In this document: positions 1 through 8,836 of the stretch, piece by piece | Layout of the letters: each line of letters begins with the position of its first letter | Numbering within the stretch: position 1 is the stretch's first letter | Source of the DNA: RYN-230 sp963834705 | Lineage (GTDB): Bacteria > Actinomycetota > Actinomycetes > Streptosporangiales > Streptosporangiaceae | Length of the DNA stretch: 64,000 nt | Assembly (NCBI GenBank): GCA_963834705.1 | Contig: CAWICV010000001.1 | Location: 1,674,001-1,738,000, forward strand | Direction of reading: 5' to 3' | Position numbers and translations under genes: made by a program | Notes under the pieces: model-generated | The model's input: only the letters and a program-made list of their open reading frames with translations | What the model was told of the DNA's origin: nothing | The model's database searches: none

Positions 1-16
1 GGGCCACACGGCCGCG

Positions 17-778
17 ATGGACCCGCGGCCGCGGGACGAGATGCGCGATTACGAGGGCACTGGCCTGCTGGCCGGCCGGCGCGCGCTCATCACCGGCGGC
101 GACTCGGGCATCGGCCGGGCGGTCGCGGTGGCGTTCGCCAAGGAAGGCGCCGACGTGGCCATCGGCTACCTGTCCGACCAGGAGGACGAGGACGCCCGGC
201 ATACCGCCGAACTGGCCGGCCAGGCCGGGCAGCGCTGCGTCACCATCCGCGCCGACCTGGCCGAGGAGGCCAACTGCCAGCACGTGGTCGACCAGACCGT
301 GCATGAGCTGGGCGGGCTCGATGTGCTGGTGAACAACGTGGCCTTCCAGCAGCCGGTGTCCGACTTTACCGAGCTGAGCAGCAGCCAGTGGGAACGCACC
401 TTCCGGGTCAACGTGTTCAGTTACTTCTGGACGACCAAGGCGGCCGTGCCGCACCTGCCCGACGGGGGCGCCATCATCAACACGTCCTCCATCAATGGGC
501 TGCGCGGCAACAAGTCCCTGATCGACTACTCAGCCACCAAGGGCGCCGTCCTGGCCCTCACCTACTCGCTGGCCCAGGCCCTGCAGGATCGCGGCATCAG
601 AGTCAACTGTGTCGCGCCGGGCCCGGTGTGGACGCCGCTGATCCCGGCGACGTTCGACGAGGAGAAGGTGAGCAGCTTCGGCAGCCAGGTGCCGATGGGC
701 CGGGCCGCGCATCCAGATGAGATCGCCCCGTCCTATGTGTTCTTCGCCGCCGCGGCTGTCCAGCTACTACTCCGGTGA
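17..778 (+). CDS. SDR family oxidoreductase (5' edge-truncated, 3' frameshift)
   Basis: Short-chain dehydrogenase/reductase of the YghA/YhdF-like classical type. The cofactor motif TGGDSGIGRA follows the N-terminal strand, the NNVA motif is near residue 105, and the catalytic pair is in YSATKG. Family members usually carry 25-40 residues before the MDPRP segment, and the frame is open to the first bases of the window, so the true start may lie upstream. The read frame ends at 776-778 with an atypical tail. Switching by one frame at about 755-760 restores the family ending SSYYSGEVLAPVGGETLPG with a stop at 816-818. This means a one-base insertion (or two-base loss) in a GC-rich stretch, either a real frameshift or a sequencing error. 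Function as an NAD(P)-dependent alcohol or sugar dehydrogenase is a family inference; the substrate is unknown. Confidence 0.85.
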   Translation: MDPRPRDEMRDYEGTGLLAGRRALITGGDSGIGRAVAVAFAKEGADVAIGYLSDQEDEDARHTAELAGQAGQRCVTIRADLAEEANCQHVVDQTVHELGGLDVLVNNVAFQQPVSDFTELSSSQWERTFRVNVFSYFWTTKAAVPHLPDGGAIINTSSINGLRGNKSLIDYSATKGAVLALTYSLAQALQDRGIRVNCVAPGPVWTPLIPATFDEEKVSSFGSQVPMGRAAHPDEIAPSYVFFAAAAVQLLLR

Positions 779-828
779 GGTGCTGGCCCCGGTAGGCGGC
801 GAGACGTTGCCCGGTTAGGAGCCGGCCG

Positions 829-1797
829 GTGACCGCCGTACCGCGAAGACCCCGCCCCGGCTGGGCCATGACCAGCCGCGCCTGCCGGGTTTTGGTGACC
901 GGCTGGCCGAGCTTCCTGCATGGCGAGGCGACCGCCGGGGACGTGCTGGCCATGGACGCGGTACGGAACGCGCTCGACGCTGCGGGCATCGCCTGCGACC
1001 TGGCCTGGAGCCCGGTGTTCCGGCCTGGCCAGCGCACCTTGGACGATGCGGCGCCGGCCGACTACTCACACCTGGTGTTCGCCTGCGGGCCGGCCCACGG
1101 CAGTCAGGTGGCCGGGCTGCACGAGCGGTACCGGGGCTGCTACCGGATCGCGGTCGGTGTCTCGGTGCCCGATCCGGCCAGCCCGGCGGTCACCGGCTTC
1201 CACGTGGTGCTGCCCCGCGACGCACCGGGCCAGCAGGCCCGCGCCGACCTGTCCGCCACGGCCGTTGTCGCACCGGTCCCGGTGGCCGGAGTGATCCTGG
1301 CCGGCGACCAGCCGGAGTACGCCGGCCGGGGACGGCACGCCCAGCTCACCGCCGAACTCGGCGCCTGGCTGGCCACGCTGGACTGCGCCTGGATACCGCT
1401 GGACACCCGGCTGCGGTCCGGCGACTGGCGCGGCCCGGCCACCCCCGGGCAAGTGGAATCGGCCATCGCCCGCACCGACGTGGTGGTCACCACCCGGCTG
1501 CACGGCCTGGTACTGGCGCTGCGCAGCGGGGTGCCCGCGCTCGCGATCGACCCGGTGACCGGCGGGGCCAAGGTGGCCGCCCAGGCCGCCGCCTGGGGCT
1601 GGCCGGTGCTGCTGCCTGCCCCCGGTCAGCCAGCACTGGACCGGGCCGAACTGGGCCGGCGGTGGGTCTGGTGCCGGTCCGCCGCGGCCCGCGCCCAGGC
1701 CGCCACGGCCCGGGCCGGCCCGCCGGGCCCGCCGCTGACCACGGACCTGCTCGCGGCGCTGGCCGGCAGCCTGGATAACGGCGGGCCACCCGGGTAA
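829..1797 (+). CDS. polysaccharide pyruvyl transferase family protein
   Basis: 322 residues resembling the polysaccharide pyruvyltransferase family, which moves pyruvate from phosphoenolpyruvate onto glycan sugars, or uses a related fold for other transfers. The N-terminal Rossmann-like half begins VLVTGWPSFLHGEATAGD. The C-terminal half carries the family signature VVTTRLHGLVLALRSGVPALAID (residues about 222-244), where the R-LHG segment binds the donor. The GTG at 829 gives the longest frame; ATG at 868 (residue 14, before the conserved core) is an equally good start. It lies 10 bp upstream of udgX and ahead of a glycan locus, so a role in decorating a surface polymer is plausible but not shown. 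Confidence 0.75.
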   Translation: MTAVPRRPRPGWAMTSRACRVLVTGWPSFLHGEATAGDVLAMDAVRNALDAAGIACDLAWSPVFRPGQRTLDDAAPADYSHLVFACGPAHGSQVAGLHERYRGCYRIAVGVSVPDPASPAVTGFHVVLPRDAPGQQARADLSATAVVAPVPVAGVILAGDQPEYAGRGRHAQLTAELGAWLATLDCAWIPLDTRLRSGDWRGPATPGQVESAIARTDVVVTTRLHGLVLALRSGVPALAIDPVTGGAKVAAQAAAWGWPVLLPAPGQPALDRAELGRRWVWCRSAAARAQAATARAGPPGPPLTTDLLAALAGSLDNGGPPG

Positions 1798-1807
1798 CTG
1801 GTGTTCC

Positions 1808-2401
1808 GTGACCACACTGGAGCGGCTGGCTGCCGAAGCGGGCTCGTGCACCCGTTGTGACCTGTATGAGCGCGCCACCGCGACGGTGTTCGGCGCCGGC
1901 CGGCCCGGCGCACCGCTGGCCCTGGTCGGCGAGCAGCCGGGGGACCAGGAGGACAAGCAGGGCCAGCCGTTCGTCGGGCCGGGCCGGCTGCTGGACCGGG
2001 CGCTCGCGGACAGCGGCATCAACCGCGCCGACGCCTATGTGACGAACGCGGTCAAGCACTTCAAATGGGTGGCCCGCGGTAAACGGCGGATCCACCAGCG
2101 GCCCAACGGGACGGAGATCGCGGCCTGCCGGGGCTGGCTGGAGGCGGAACTGGCCGTAGTCAGCCCCCGTGTCGCCGTGGCCCTCGGGGCGGTGGCCGGC
2201 GAGGCCATCTTCGGCCGGGGCTTCCGGGTTCGCGACTACCGCGGCCGGCTGGCGGACGCCACGGTCGGCGACTGGCACGGCACGGTGCTGAGCACCATCC
2301 ACCCGTCCTCGGTCCTCCGCGCGCCGGACGAGGCGGCCCGCGACGAGGCCTACGCCGGCCTGGTCGCCGACCTGAAGACGGCCCGCAAAGCGCTGGCCTA
2401 A
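1808..2401 (+). CDS. udgX: UdgX-type uracil-DNA glycosylase
   Basis: 197-residue uracil-DNA glycosylase that removes uracil from DNA in base-excision repair. Motif A is GEQPG (residues 41-45) and the late motif is HPSSVLR (165-171). Cys14, Cys17 and Cys107 fit an iron-sulfur cluster. The diagnostic KRRIH loop is present at residues 92-96; in the mycobacterial UdgX family this His forms a covalent bond with the abasic sugar after uracil removal, giving a stable protein-DNA adduct. GEQPG with KRRIHQRP separates it from ordinary family 4 enzymes. GTG start at 1808, 10 bp after the preceding gene. The reaction follows from the motifs; covalent trapping by this protein is inferred from family knowledge. 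Confidence 0.92.
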   Translation: MTTLERLAAEAGSCTRCDLYERATATVFGAGRPGAPLALVGEQPGDQEDKQGQPFVGPGRLLDRALADSGINRADAYVTNAVKHFKWVARGKRRIHQRPNGTEIAACRGWLEAELAVVSPRVAVALGAVAGEAIFGRGFRVRDYRGRLADATVGDWHGTVLSTIHPSSVLRAPDEAARDEAYAGLVADLKTARKALA

Positions 2402-2443
2402 GCGGCGCCCAGCAGGCGGGCGAACGGGCCGTTGTCTCGGCGA

Positions 2444-3364
2444 TCAGCCGACATAGCGGCGGGCGGCCGAATTACGGCGCGGCTCGTCGAGCAGCCGCAG
2501 CCACACCTCGACCTGGGGCGGGACCGGGCGTCGCTCGCGGAGCACCCAAGGGAGCCCGGCCACGGCGGCACCGAACGCGCGAGCCGACACCAGGTCCCGG
2601 GGTACCGATCCGGCCAGCTCCGCGGTCCGCCGGAGCGCCGCCCCGGGTGGCCGGCGCAGCCAGGTGAACCACAGCGTGTTCCGGATGCCGAGGCGCCGCC
2701 GGTGGGCCGGGTCGCGCAGCGTGGACGCCTGATGGTGCAGCACCGCCGGGGACAGGTAGCACAGCAGGTGGCCGCGGGCGATCAGGTCCGCGGCCAGCAA
2801 TTCCTCCTCACCACCCAGGAACAGCCGCGGCGAGAACCCGCCCACCTCGCGGAACGGAGCGCAGCGGAGCATGGAGGCACCCGCCATGAAGCTCATCAGC
2901 ACCGGGCCGGGCAGCCCGGCGCGGCCGGGCAGCGGGGAATGCTCGAGTTCCGGCACGATCGGGTCATCGGTACCCGCGGGCTGCACCACTATCCGGGCCA
3001 TGATCCCGGCCACGTCCGGGTTCCGGTCCAGGGCGTCGGCCGCCAGCCCCAGTGCCCCTGGCTCCCACCAGGTGTCGTCGTCGCAGAACGCGACGTACCG
3101 GGTGGTCACCTGGCGGACCGCGAGATTGCGGGCGACCGCGCCGAGGTTCCGCCGGGCCAGGATGAGCCGCACGCCGGGGTGGTGCTGGCGCACCGCGGCG
3201 GCGCTGCCGTCGGTCGATGCGTTGTCCACCACGATCACCGGTGGCCGTTCCGGCAGCGCGGCCAGCCGGGTCAGTGTGCGGTCCAGTTCGTCACGCCGGT
3301 TCCTGGTGATCACCACGACCGTCATCCGGGAATCCGCGGCAGCGGCCCCGGGCTCAGCCAGCAT
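2444..3364 (-). CDS. GT2 family glycosyltransferase (copy A)
   Basis: About 306 residues of a GT-A fold family 2 glycosyltransferase. The nucleotide-sugar core reads TVVVITRNRRDELDRTL, then VVDNASTDGS and the metal-binding FCDDDTWWEPG; GGFSPRLFLGGEEELLAADL resembles the ED acceptor/base motif region. The chosen ATG at 3364 overlaps the end of the neighbouring minus-strand gene by 11 bp; ATG at 3325 is an alternative immediately before the core. It is a close paralogue of the next gene upstream, with the same length and the same WLRRPP segment. Donor and acceptor sugars are unknown; the location next to heptose genes suggests envelope-glycan assembly. Confidence 0.88.
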   Translation of the reverse strand: MLAEPGAAAADSRMTVVVITRNRRDELDRTLTRLAALPERPPVIVVDNASTDGSAAAVRQHHPGVRLILARRNLGAVARNLAVRQVTTRYVAFCDDDTWWEPGALGLAADALDRNPDVAGIMARIVVQPAGTDDPIVPELEHSPLPGRAGLPGPVLMSFMAGASMLRCAPFREVGGFSPRLFLGGEEELLAADLIARGHLLCYLSPAVLHHQASTLRDPAHRRRLGIRNTLWFTWLRRPPGAALRRTAELAGSVPRDLVSARAFGAAVAGLPWVLRERRPVPPQVEVWLRLLDEPRRNSAARRYVG

Positions 3365-4283
3365 GGCCGGCACCCAGCATCCCGATGGCCGCCTCCACGC
3401 CGGGCGGCAGCTTGCGCCGGCCCAGCAGCGCCAGCGGCAGCCGGGACAGCACACCGGCCGCGGCCCGGGTGGCCGCCAGTTCCCCGGTGGCCACCCGCCG
3501 GGCCAGCCGGCCGGTCTCGGTCAGCGCGCACCGGGGCGGCCGGCGCAGCCACGCCACCAGCACCCGGTTCCGGCTTACCTGCACCTCGCGGGCCGCCGGG
3601 TCGCGGCGGGCCGATGGGTGGTGATGGGCCACCACGGCGGGCAGATAGCAGGCCGCCCAGCCGGCCGCGGCCAGGTCATAGGCGAGCAGTTGCTCCTCCC
3701 CGCCGATGAACAGCAGCCGGGAAAAGCCGCCCGCGGCCAGGAACGCGTCCCGCCGGAGCACCGCGCCGCAGCCGAGGAAGCCGAGGATGCGCGGGCCGGG
3801 CAGGCCCGCGGCCGGCAGCGGGCTGGCCGCCATCAGGTCGTTGGCCGGGTCCACGGCCAGCCGCGGCCCGACCAGGATCCGCGCGGCGACCAGCCCGACC
3901 TGCGGGCTGGCATCCAGCACCCGGGCGGCGGTGGCCAGCGAGCCGGGCGCCCACCAGGAATCGTCGTCGGTCAGCGCGATGTAGCGGGTGTGGGCGCGGC
4001 GGGCGCCCAGGTTGCGGGCGACCGCACCGCGGTTGCGGCGCAGCGTGATCAGCTCGGCGCCGGGAAAATGTTCCCGCACCATCGCCGGGGTGCCGTCGGT
4101 GGAACCGTTGTCCACCACCACCACGGGCGGCTGTTCCGGCAGGGCGGTGAGCCGGTTCAGTGTGCGGCGCAGTTCGGCGCACCGGTCCCGGGTGGCGATG
4201 ACTACGGTGGTGGCGGGCTCGGCGTCCCGCCCCCCCGGGCGGCAGACGGCGCGCAGCGGCGCGGTGGGCGGTATTCCGTGCAT
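3354..4283 (-). CDS. GT2 family glycosyltransferase (copy B)
   Basis: 309-residue family 2 glycosyltransferase, paralogue of the gene downstream. Motifs: TVVIATRDRCAELRRTL, VVVDNGSTDGTP, the DxD-type LTDDDSWWAPG, and FLGCGAVLRRDAFLAAGGFSRLLFIGGEEQLLAYDL. The start is set at ATG 4283 because residues before it are low complexity; GTG at 4310 is possible. The two genes are translationally coupled by an 11-bp overlap. It reads divergently from the GT2-HAD gene across about 75 bp, which must hold both promoters. The pair looks like a tandem duplication with divergence, so the two proteins may add successive or different sugars. Confidence 0.88.
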   Translation of the reverse strand: MHGIPPTAPLRAVCRPGGRDAEPATTVVIATRDRCAELRRTLNRLTALPEQPPVVVVDNGSTDGTPAMVREHFPGAELITLRRNRGAVARNLGARRAHTRYIALTDDDSWWAPGSLATAARVLDASPQVGLVAARILVGPRLAVDPANDLMAASPLPAAGLPGPRILGFLGCGAVLRRDAFLAAGGFSRLLFIGGEEQLLAYDLAAAGWAACYLPAVVAHHHPSARRDPAAREVQVSRNRVLVAWLRRPPRCALTETGRLARRVATGELAATRAAAGVLSRLPLALLGRRKLPPGVEAAIGMLGAGHAG

Positions 4284-4358
4284 AGGGCGTCCCGCTCCCC
4301 CGGGCAGCACGGGCCAAACGCCCGTTTGCCGCGCCGGGCGGCGGGTAGCCCGGCGCGC

Positions 4359-5933
4359 GTGACAGCGGCAGCACGCGGTAGCCGGGCGCCTGGTTCCCGG
4401 TACGTGGTAGTGATTCCGACGCTGGGCCGGCCGTGCCTGCAGGACTGCCTGGACGCGCTGTCCGCGGCCCGCGGGCCACTGCCGCAGCAGGTCGTGCTGG
4501 CCGATGATCGTCCGGACACGCCGGACCCGCTACCGGTCCGTATCCCGGGCCGGCTGGCCTCGCGGACCACAGTGCTGACGCTGGACGGGCGCGGGCCCGC
4601 GGGCGCCCGCAACGCCGGCTGGCGGGCGGCGGCCGTCACCGAGTGGGTGGCGTTCCTTGATGACGACGTCCGGGTGGGCCCGTCCTGGCGCGCCGACCTG
4701 GTCGCCGACCTGGCCGCCCAGCCAGCGCAGGTGGCTGGGGTGCAAGGGGTCATCACCGTGCCGCTGTCCGCCTGCCGGCGGCCCACGGACTGGGAGCGGG
4801 GCACCGCCGGGCTGGCCGGCGCCCGGTGGATCACCGCCGACATGGCCTACCGGCGCCGCGCGCTGATCGACGCCGGCGGGTTCGACGAGCGGTTCCCGCG
4901 GGCCTTCCGCGAGGACGCCGACCTTGCCCTGCGGATGCTGGACCGGGGCTGGCGGCTGGCTCAGGGCCGGCGGGCAACCACCCATCCGGTGCGCGCGGAG
5001 CGGCGCTGGGCCAGCCTGCGCGCGCAGGCCGGGAACGGTGACGACGCACTCATGCGGCGGCTGCACGGCCGGGACTGGCACCACCGGGCCGGCGCCGCTC
5101 CCGGGCGGCGGGCCGGGCACTGGGTGGCCACCAGCCTGGCCGCCGGGTGCGCTGCCGGGCTGGCGGCCAGCGCGGTGGCGCCCGGCCGGGCCCGCCGCGA
5201 CCTGCGCCGGGCCGCCGCCGGGGCCGCGGCCGGCTGGCTGCTGGTCACCGCCGAGTTCGCCGCGGCCCGGATCCGCCCTGGCCCACGGACTCGGCCGGAG
5301 ATCACCGAGATGATCCTGACCAGCGCACTCATCCCGCCGCTGGCGGTCAGCCGGTGGGCGGGCGGCTGGTGGCGCAGCCGGGCTGCCGCGCCATGGCCGC
5401 CGCGTCCGGCCGCGGTGCTGTTCGACCGGGACGGCACCCTGATCCGCGACGTGCCGTACAACGGCCAGCCGGAGCGCGTCGAGCCGATGCCGGGGGTGGT
5501 TGCCGCCCTGACCAGGCTGCGCCGGGCCGGGGTGCCGGTCGGCGTGGTCACCAACCAGTCCGCGGTCGGCCGCGGGCTCATCACCCCCGGCCAGCTGGCC
5601 GCGGTGCACGAGCGGATCGAGGAACTGCTCGGGCCGTTCGGCAGCTGGGCGGTCTGCCCGCACGCCCCGGAGGAGGGCTGTGACTGCCGCAAGCCCGCCC
5701 CGCGGCTCATCCGCCAGGCCGCCGCCGAACTCGGCGTGGATCCGGCGGACTGCGTAGTGATCGGCGACATCGGGGCCGACGCGACGGCGGCCTATGCCGC
5801 GGGCGCCCGGGCCATCCTGGTGCCCACGCCGCAGACCCGGCCGGCCGAGGCCGCCGGGGTGCCCACCACGGCCGGAGTTGGCGACGCGGTGACGGCCGTG
5901 CTGGGTCGGGCATGGCCACGCAGCTGGCCCTGA
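4359..5933 (+). CDS. fusion: GT2 glycosyltransferase + GmhB-like HAD phosphatase
   Basis: 524 residues with two enzymes in one chain. Residues about 15-230 are a GT2 glycosyltransferase (VVVIPTLGRP, VLADDRPDTPD, FLDDDVRVGPSW, GFDERFPRAFREDADLALRM). A hydrophobic linker (about 250-340) may dip into the membrane. Residues about 350-515 are a HAD-IIIA phosphatase with FDRDGTL, VTNQSAVGRG and a zinc-loop CPHAPEEGCDCRKP, the pattern of GmhB (D-glycero-manno-heptose 1,7-bisphosphate 7-phosphatase). GTG at 4359 is the first start before the GT2 core; the open frame runs far upstream only because of base composition. With gmhA and hldE downstream, the HAD half supplies the missing phosphatase step. 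The reaction is inferred from motifs and context. Confidence 0.85.
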   Translation: MTAAARGSRAPGSRYVVVIPTLGRPCLQDCLDALSAARGPLPQQVVLADDRPDTPDPLPVRIPGRLASRTTVLTLDGRGPAGARNAGWRAAAVTEWVAFLDDDVRVGPSWRADLVADLAAQPAQVAGVQGVITVPLSACRRPTDWERGTAGLAGARWITADMAYRRRALIDAGGFDERFPRAFREDADLALRMLDRGWRLAQGRRATTHPVRAERRWASLRAQAGNGDDALMRRLHGRDWHHRAGAAPGRRAGHWVATSLAAGCAAGLAASAVAPGRARRDLRRAAAGAAAGWLLVTAEFAAARIRPGPRTRPEITEMILTSALIPPLAVSRWAGGWWRSRAAAPWPPRPAAVLFDRDGTLIRDVPYNGQPERVEPMPGVVAALTRLRRAGVPVGVVTNQSAVGRGLITPGQLAAVHERIEELLGPFGSWAVCPHAPEEGCDCRKPAPRLIRQAAAELGVDPADCVVIGDIGADATAAYAAGARAILVPTPQTRPAEAAGVPTTAGVGDAVTAVLGRAWPRSWP

Positions 5934-6140
5934 ATCCGTCACTTTCTGTAATTGACCGAGGTAAGAGGCACCTTCCTGTCCCGTCGCGATGACCCAGGCC
6001 AGGGTGGTAGGCGAGGTTTTTCCGACTTCCGTTTGACTGTCCGGGCGCCGGGTAGCGCTGCGCCCCGTAATTGACTGATTTGTCTGACCGGCCGACTGAC
6101 TGAGTCCGCAGGCCGGCTGACCGACGGGGCAGGTGAGCAG

Positions 6141-7778
6141 GTGCGGATACTCGGCCTCAACGCGATCTTTCACGACCCGGCCGCGGCGCTGGTGGTGGAC
6201 GGCACGGTGGTGGCGGCCGCCGAAGAAGAACGGTTCAGCCGGCGCAAGCACGGCAAGCGCCCGGTCCCGTTCTCCGCCTGGGAACTGCCGGAGCTAGCCG
6301 CCCGCTGGTGCCTGGCCGAGGCCGGGCTGCGCCCCGCCGACCTGGACGCGGTCGCCTACTCGTATGACCCGGCCGAGTGCCAGCCCGCCGCCGCGCTGGG
6401 GCTGGACGATCCGTGGGATCACCTGCGCATCGAGTACGCCCGGCACGCGCCCGGATTCATCGCCGAGACACTGCCCGGGCTCGACCAGTCGGCGGTTCGC
6501 TACGTCCGGCACCACGTGGCACACGCCGCGTCCGCGGGGCTGGCCGGCCCGCTGGGCGACGCCAGCGTGCTGGTCTGCGACGGGCGCGGTGAGGCCGTCT
6601 CACACCTGGCCGGCCGGTACGCCGGCGGACGCCTGGAGACGCTGGCCAGCCAGCCGCTACCGCATTCGCTGGGGCTGTTCTACGAGCAGGCCACCAGCCA
6701 TCTGGGTTTCCTCCGGTCCAGCGATGAGTACAAGGTGATGGCGCTGGCCTCCTACGGCAGGCCGCGGTTCGCCGCCGAACTGAGCCGGCTGGTCTACTCC
6801 GACGGGGCGGGCGGGTTCCGTACCGAGGACGTGCCGTGGCACAGCCTGGTGAAACGCCGCGCGGCCGGCGAACCGCTGACTGAGGACCACGCCGACCTGG
6901 CCGCCAGCGTGCAGCAGGTGACCGAGGAGGTCCTGCTCGACCTGGTCCGGTGGCTGCACGGCCGGACCGGCGACCGCGCCCTGACCATGGCTGGTGGCGT
7001 GGCACTGAACTGCGTGGCCAACTCCCGGCTGGCCCGCGAAGGCCCGTTCGACCGGATCTGGGTCCAGCCCGCGTCTGGCGATGCGGGCACCGCGCTCGGC
7101 GGTGCCCTGTCCCTGGCCGCTGCGGCCGGCGAGACGACCCAGCCGATGCCCGACGCATACCTCGGCCGGGGCTGGTCCGCCGCCGAACTGGCGGCCTGGC
7201 TGGACACCGCCGCCTGGCCGTACCAGAAGCCGGCCAGCATCGCCGACGCGGTCGCGGCCGAACTGGCCGCGGACCGGATCGTGGCCTGGTTCCAGGGCCG
7301 CAGCGAGTTCGGGCCGCGGGCGCTGGGCAGCCGTTCGCTGCTCGCCCACCCCGGCCGGCGGGAAAACCTGGACCGGCTGAACGCGGTGAAGGGCCGGGAG
7401 GAGTTCCGGCCGGTCGCCCCGATGGTGCTGGCCGAGCGGGCGGCGGAGATCTTCGACGGCCCGCTGCCCAGCCCGTACATGCTGTTCGTGCACCAGGTCG
7501 CAGCGGCCTGGCGGGACCGGATCCCGGCGGTGGTGCACGTGGACGGGACCGCCCGGGTGCAGACCGTGGACCGGGCCGGGCAGCCGGAACTGGCCGCCAT
7601 GCTGGACGGCTTCGCCGCCCGCACCGGGCTGCCGGTGGTCGTCAACACCAGCCTGAACACGGCGGGCCTGCCCATGGTGGACGACCCGCGGGACGCGCTG
7701 GAATGCTTCGGCTCCGCGCCGGTCGACGTGCTGGCGCTGGGACCGTTCCTGATCCGCCGGCCGGGCCGCGCGGCATGA
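6141..7778 (+). CDS. carbamoyltransferase (NodU/CmcH family)
   Basis: 545 residues of the O-carbamoyltransferase family, which uses carbamoyl phosphate and ATP to carbamoylate a sugar or antibiotic hydroxyl. The N-terminal ASKHA-like domain starts MRILGLNAIFHDPAAALV and contains the metal-binding HHVAHAASA. The ATPase segment has CDGRGEA and MAGGVALNCVAN. The C-terminal YrdC-like part carries FQGRSEFGPRALGSRSLLA and VVNTSLN. GTG start at 6141, preceded by AGGTGAG. The 207-bp gap before it has no gene and probably contains a promoter. It overlaps the next gene by ATGA. Here it probably carbamoylates a heptose-containing glycan; the acceptor is not identifiable. Confidence 0.92.
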   Translation: MRILGLNAIFHDPAAALVVDGTVVAAAEEERFSRRKHGKRPVPFSAWELPELAARWCLAEAGLRPADLDAVAYSYDPAECQPAAALGLDDPWDHLRIEYARHAPGFIAETLPGLDQSAVRYVRHHVAHAASAGLAGPLGDASVLVCDGRGEAVSHLAGRYAGGRLETLASQPLPHSLGLFYEQATSHLGFLRSSDEYKVMALASYGRPRFAAELSRLVYSDGAGGFRTEDVPWHSLVKRRAAGEPLTEDHADLAASVQQVTEEVLLDLVRWLHGRTGDRALTMAGGVALNCVANSRLAREGPFDRIWVQPASGDAGTALGGALSLAAAAGETTQPMPDAYLGRGWSAAELAAWLDTAAWPYQKPASIADAVAAELAADRIVAWFQGRSEFGPRALGSRSLLAHPGRRENLDRLNAVKGREEFRPVAPMVLAERAAEIFDGPLPSPYMLFVHQVAAAWRDRIPAVVHVDGTARVQTVDRAGQPELAAMLDGFAARTGLPVVVNTSLNTAGLPMVDDPRDALECFGSAPVDVLALGPFLIRRPGRAA

Positions 7779-8836
7779 ACCCATCCCGCCTGCTCGCGGT
7801 CCGGCCGGACGGGCTGGGCGATGTGCTGCTCACCGGCCCGGCGGTGCGGGCGATGGCGGCCGGCGGCCGGGAGGTGATCTTCCTGGCCGGGCCGTCCGGC
7901 GCGGCCGCCGCCGCGCTGCTCCCTGGGGTAACCCGGGTGATCACCGCCCGGCTGCCGTGGATTGACCCGGAGCCGGACGCCGTCGCACCGGCCACGGTCC
8001 GCCACCTGGTACTGGCGTTGCGAAAAATACACGTCAGCCACGCGGTCATCTTCACCTCGTTTCACCAGTCGGCACTGCCCACGGCGCTGGTGCTGCGGAT
8101 GGCCCGGGTGCCGCGGGTCAGCGCGATCAGCGAGGACTACCCGGGCTCGCTACTCGACGTCCGGCACCGGCTTGCCGAAGACATCCCCGAGACGGAACGC
8201 AACCTGTCGCTGGCCGCGGCGGCCGGGTTCCAGCTGCCGGCCGGCGATCCGGGCCTGCTCGCGGTGACCAGGACGCTGCCCGACCCGGTGCCGCTGACCG
8301 GCGGCGGCCGGTACGTCGTGCTGCACCCGGGCGCATCGGCGCCGGCCCGGCGGCCGTCGGCCGGGCACGCCGCGGCCATCGCCGCGGCGCTCACCGCCGC
8401 CGGGCACCGGGTGCTGCTCACCGGCTCGCCCAGCGAGGCCACCCTGGCCGCGGAGATCTGCCGCCATGCACTGGCCAGCGGGCCGCCCGGCCGCCTGGTG
8501 AATTTGTCCGGGCAGACCAGCCTGCCGATGCTGGCCGCCGTGCTGGCCGGCGCGGAAGTGCTGGTCGCGCCGAACACCGGCGCCGCGCATCTGGCCGCGG
8601 CCGTGGGCACCCCGGTGGCCAGCTTGTTCGCGCCGGTAGTGCCGGCCGCCCGGTGGGCGCCCTACCGGGTGCCGGCCGTGCTGCTCGGTGACCAGCAGGC
8701 GGCGTGCGCGGGCAGCCGGGCCCGGGTCTGCCCGGTGCCCGGGCACCCGTGCCTGGACCAGATCGACCCGGCCGAGGTGACCGCGGCCGTCGCCGCGCTG
8801 GCGGGCCGCCCAGCCGTCACCGGAGCCGGCCGATGA
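7775..8836 (+). CDS. GT9 family heptosyltransferase-like protein
   Basis: 353 residues resembling ADP-heptose:LPS heptosyltransferases (GT9, GT-B fold). N-terminal domain: LLAVRPDGLGDVLLTGPAVRAM, the usual acceptor-side loop. C-terminal domain: VVLHPGASAPARRP, then LAGAEVLVAPNTGAAHLAAAVGTPVASLFAP, the ADP-sugar-binding region. The ATG at 7775 overlaps the carbamoyltransferase stop by 4 bp, and the following gene starts inside its last codons, so the genes are translationally coupled. Members use nucleotide-activated heptose; gmhA and hldE downstream make ADP-heptose plausible here. Confidence 0.88.
   Translation: MNPSRLLAVRPDGLGDVLLTGPAVRAMAAGGREVIFLAGPSGAAAAALLPGVTRVITARLPWIDPEPDAVAPATVRHLVLALRKIHVSHAVIFTSFHQSALPTALVLRMARVPRVSAISEDYPGSLLDVRHRLAEDIPETERNLSLAAAAGFQLPAGDPGLLAVTRTLPDPVPLTGGGRYVVLHPGASAPARRPSAGHAAAIAAALTAAGHRVLLTGSPSEATLAAEICRHALASGPPGRLVNLSGQTSLPMLAAVLAGAEVLVAPNTGAAHLAAAVGTPVASLFAPVVPAARWAPYRVPAVLLGDQQAACAGSRARVCPVPGHPCLDQIDPAEVTAAVAALAGRPAVTGAGR

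Noticed and set aside
2871..4358. Long upstream extension of the GT2-HAD frame
   Set aside because: Low-complexity Arg/Pro/Gly sequence antisense to two real GT2 genes; GTG at 4359 fits the conserved start.
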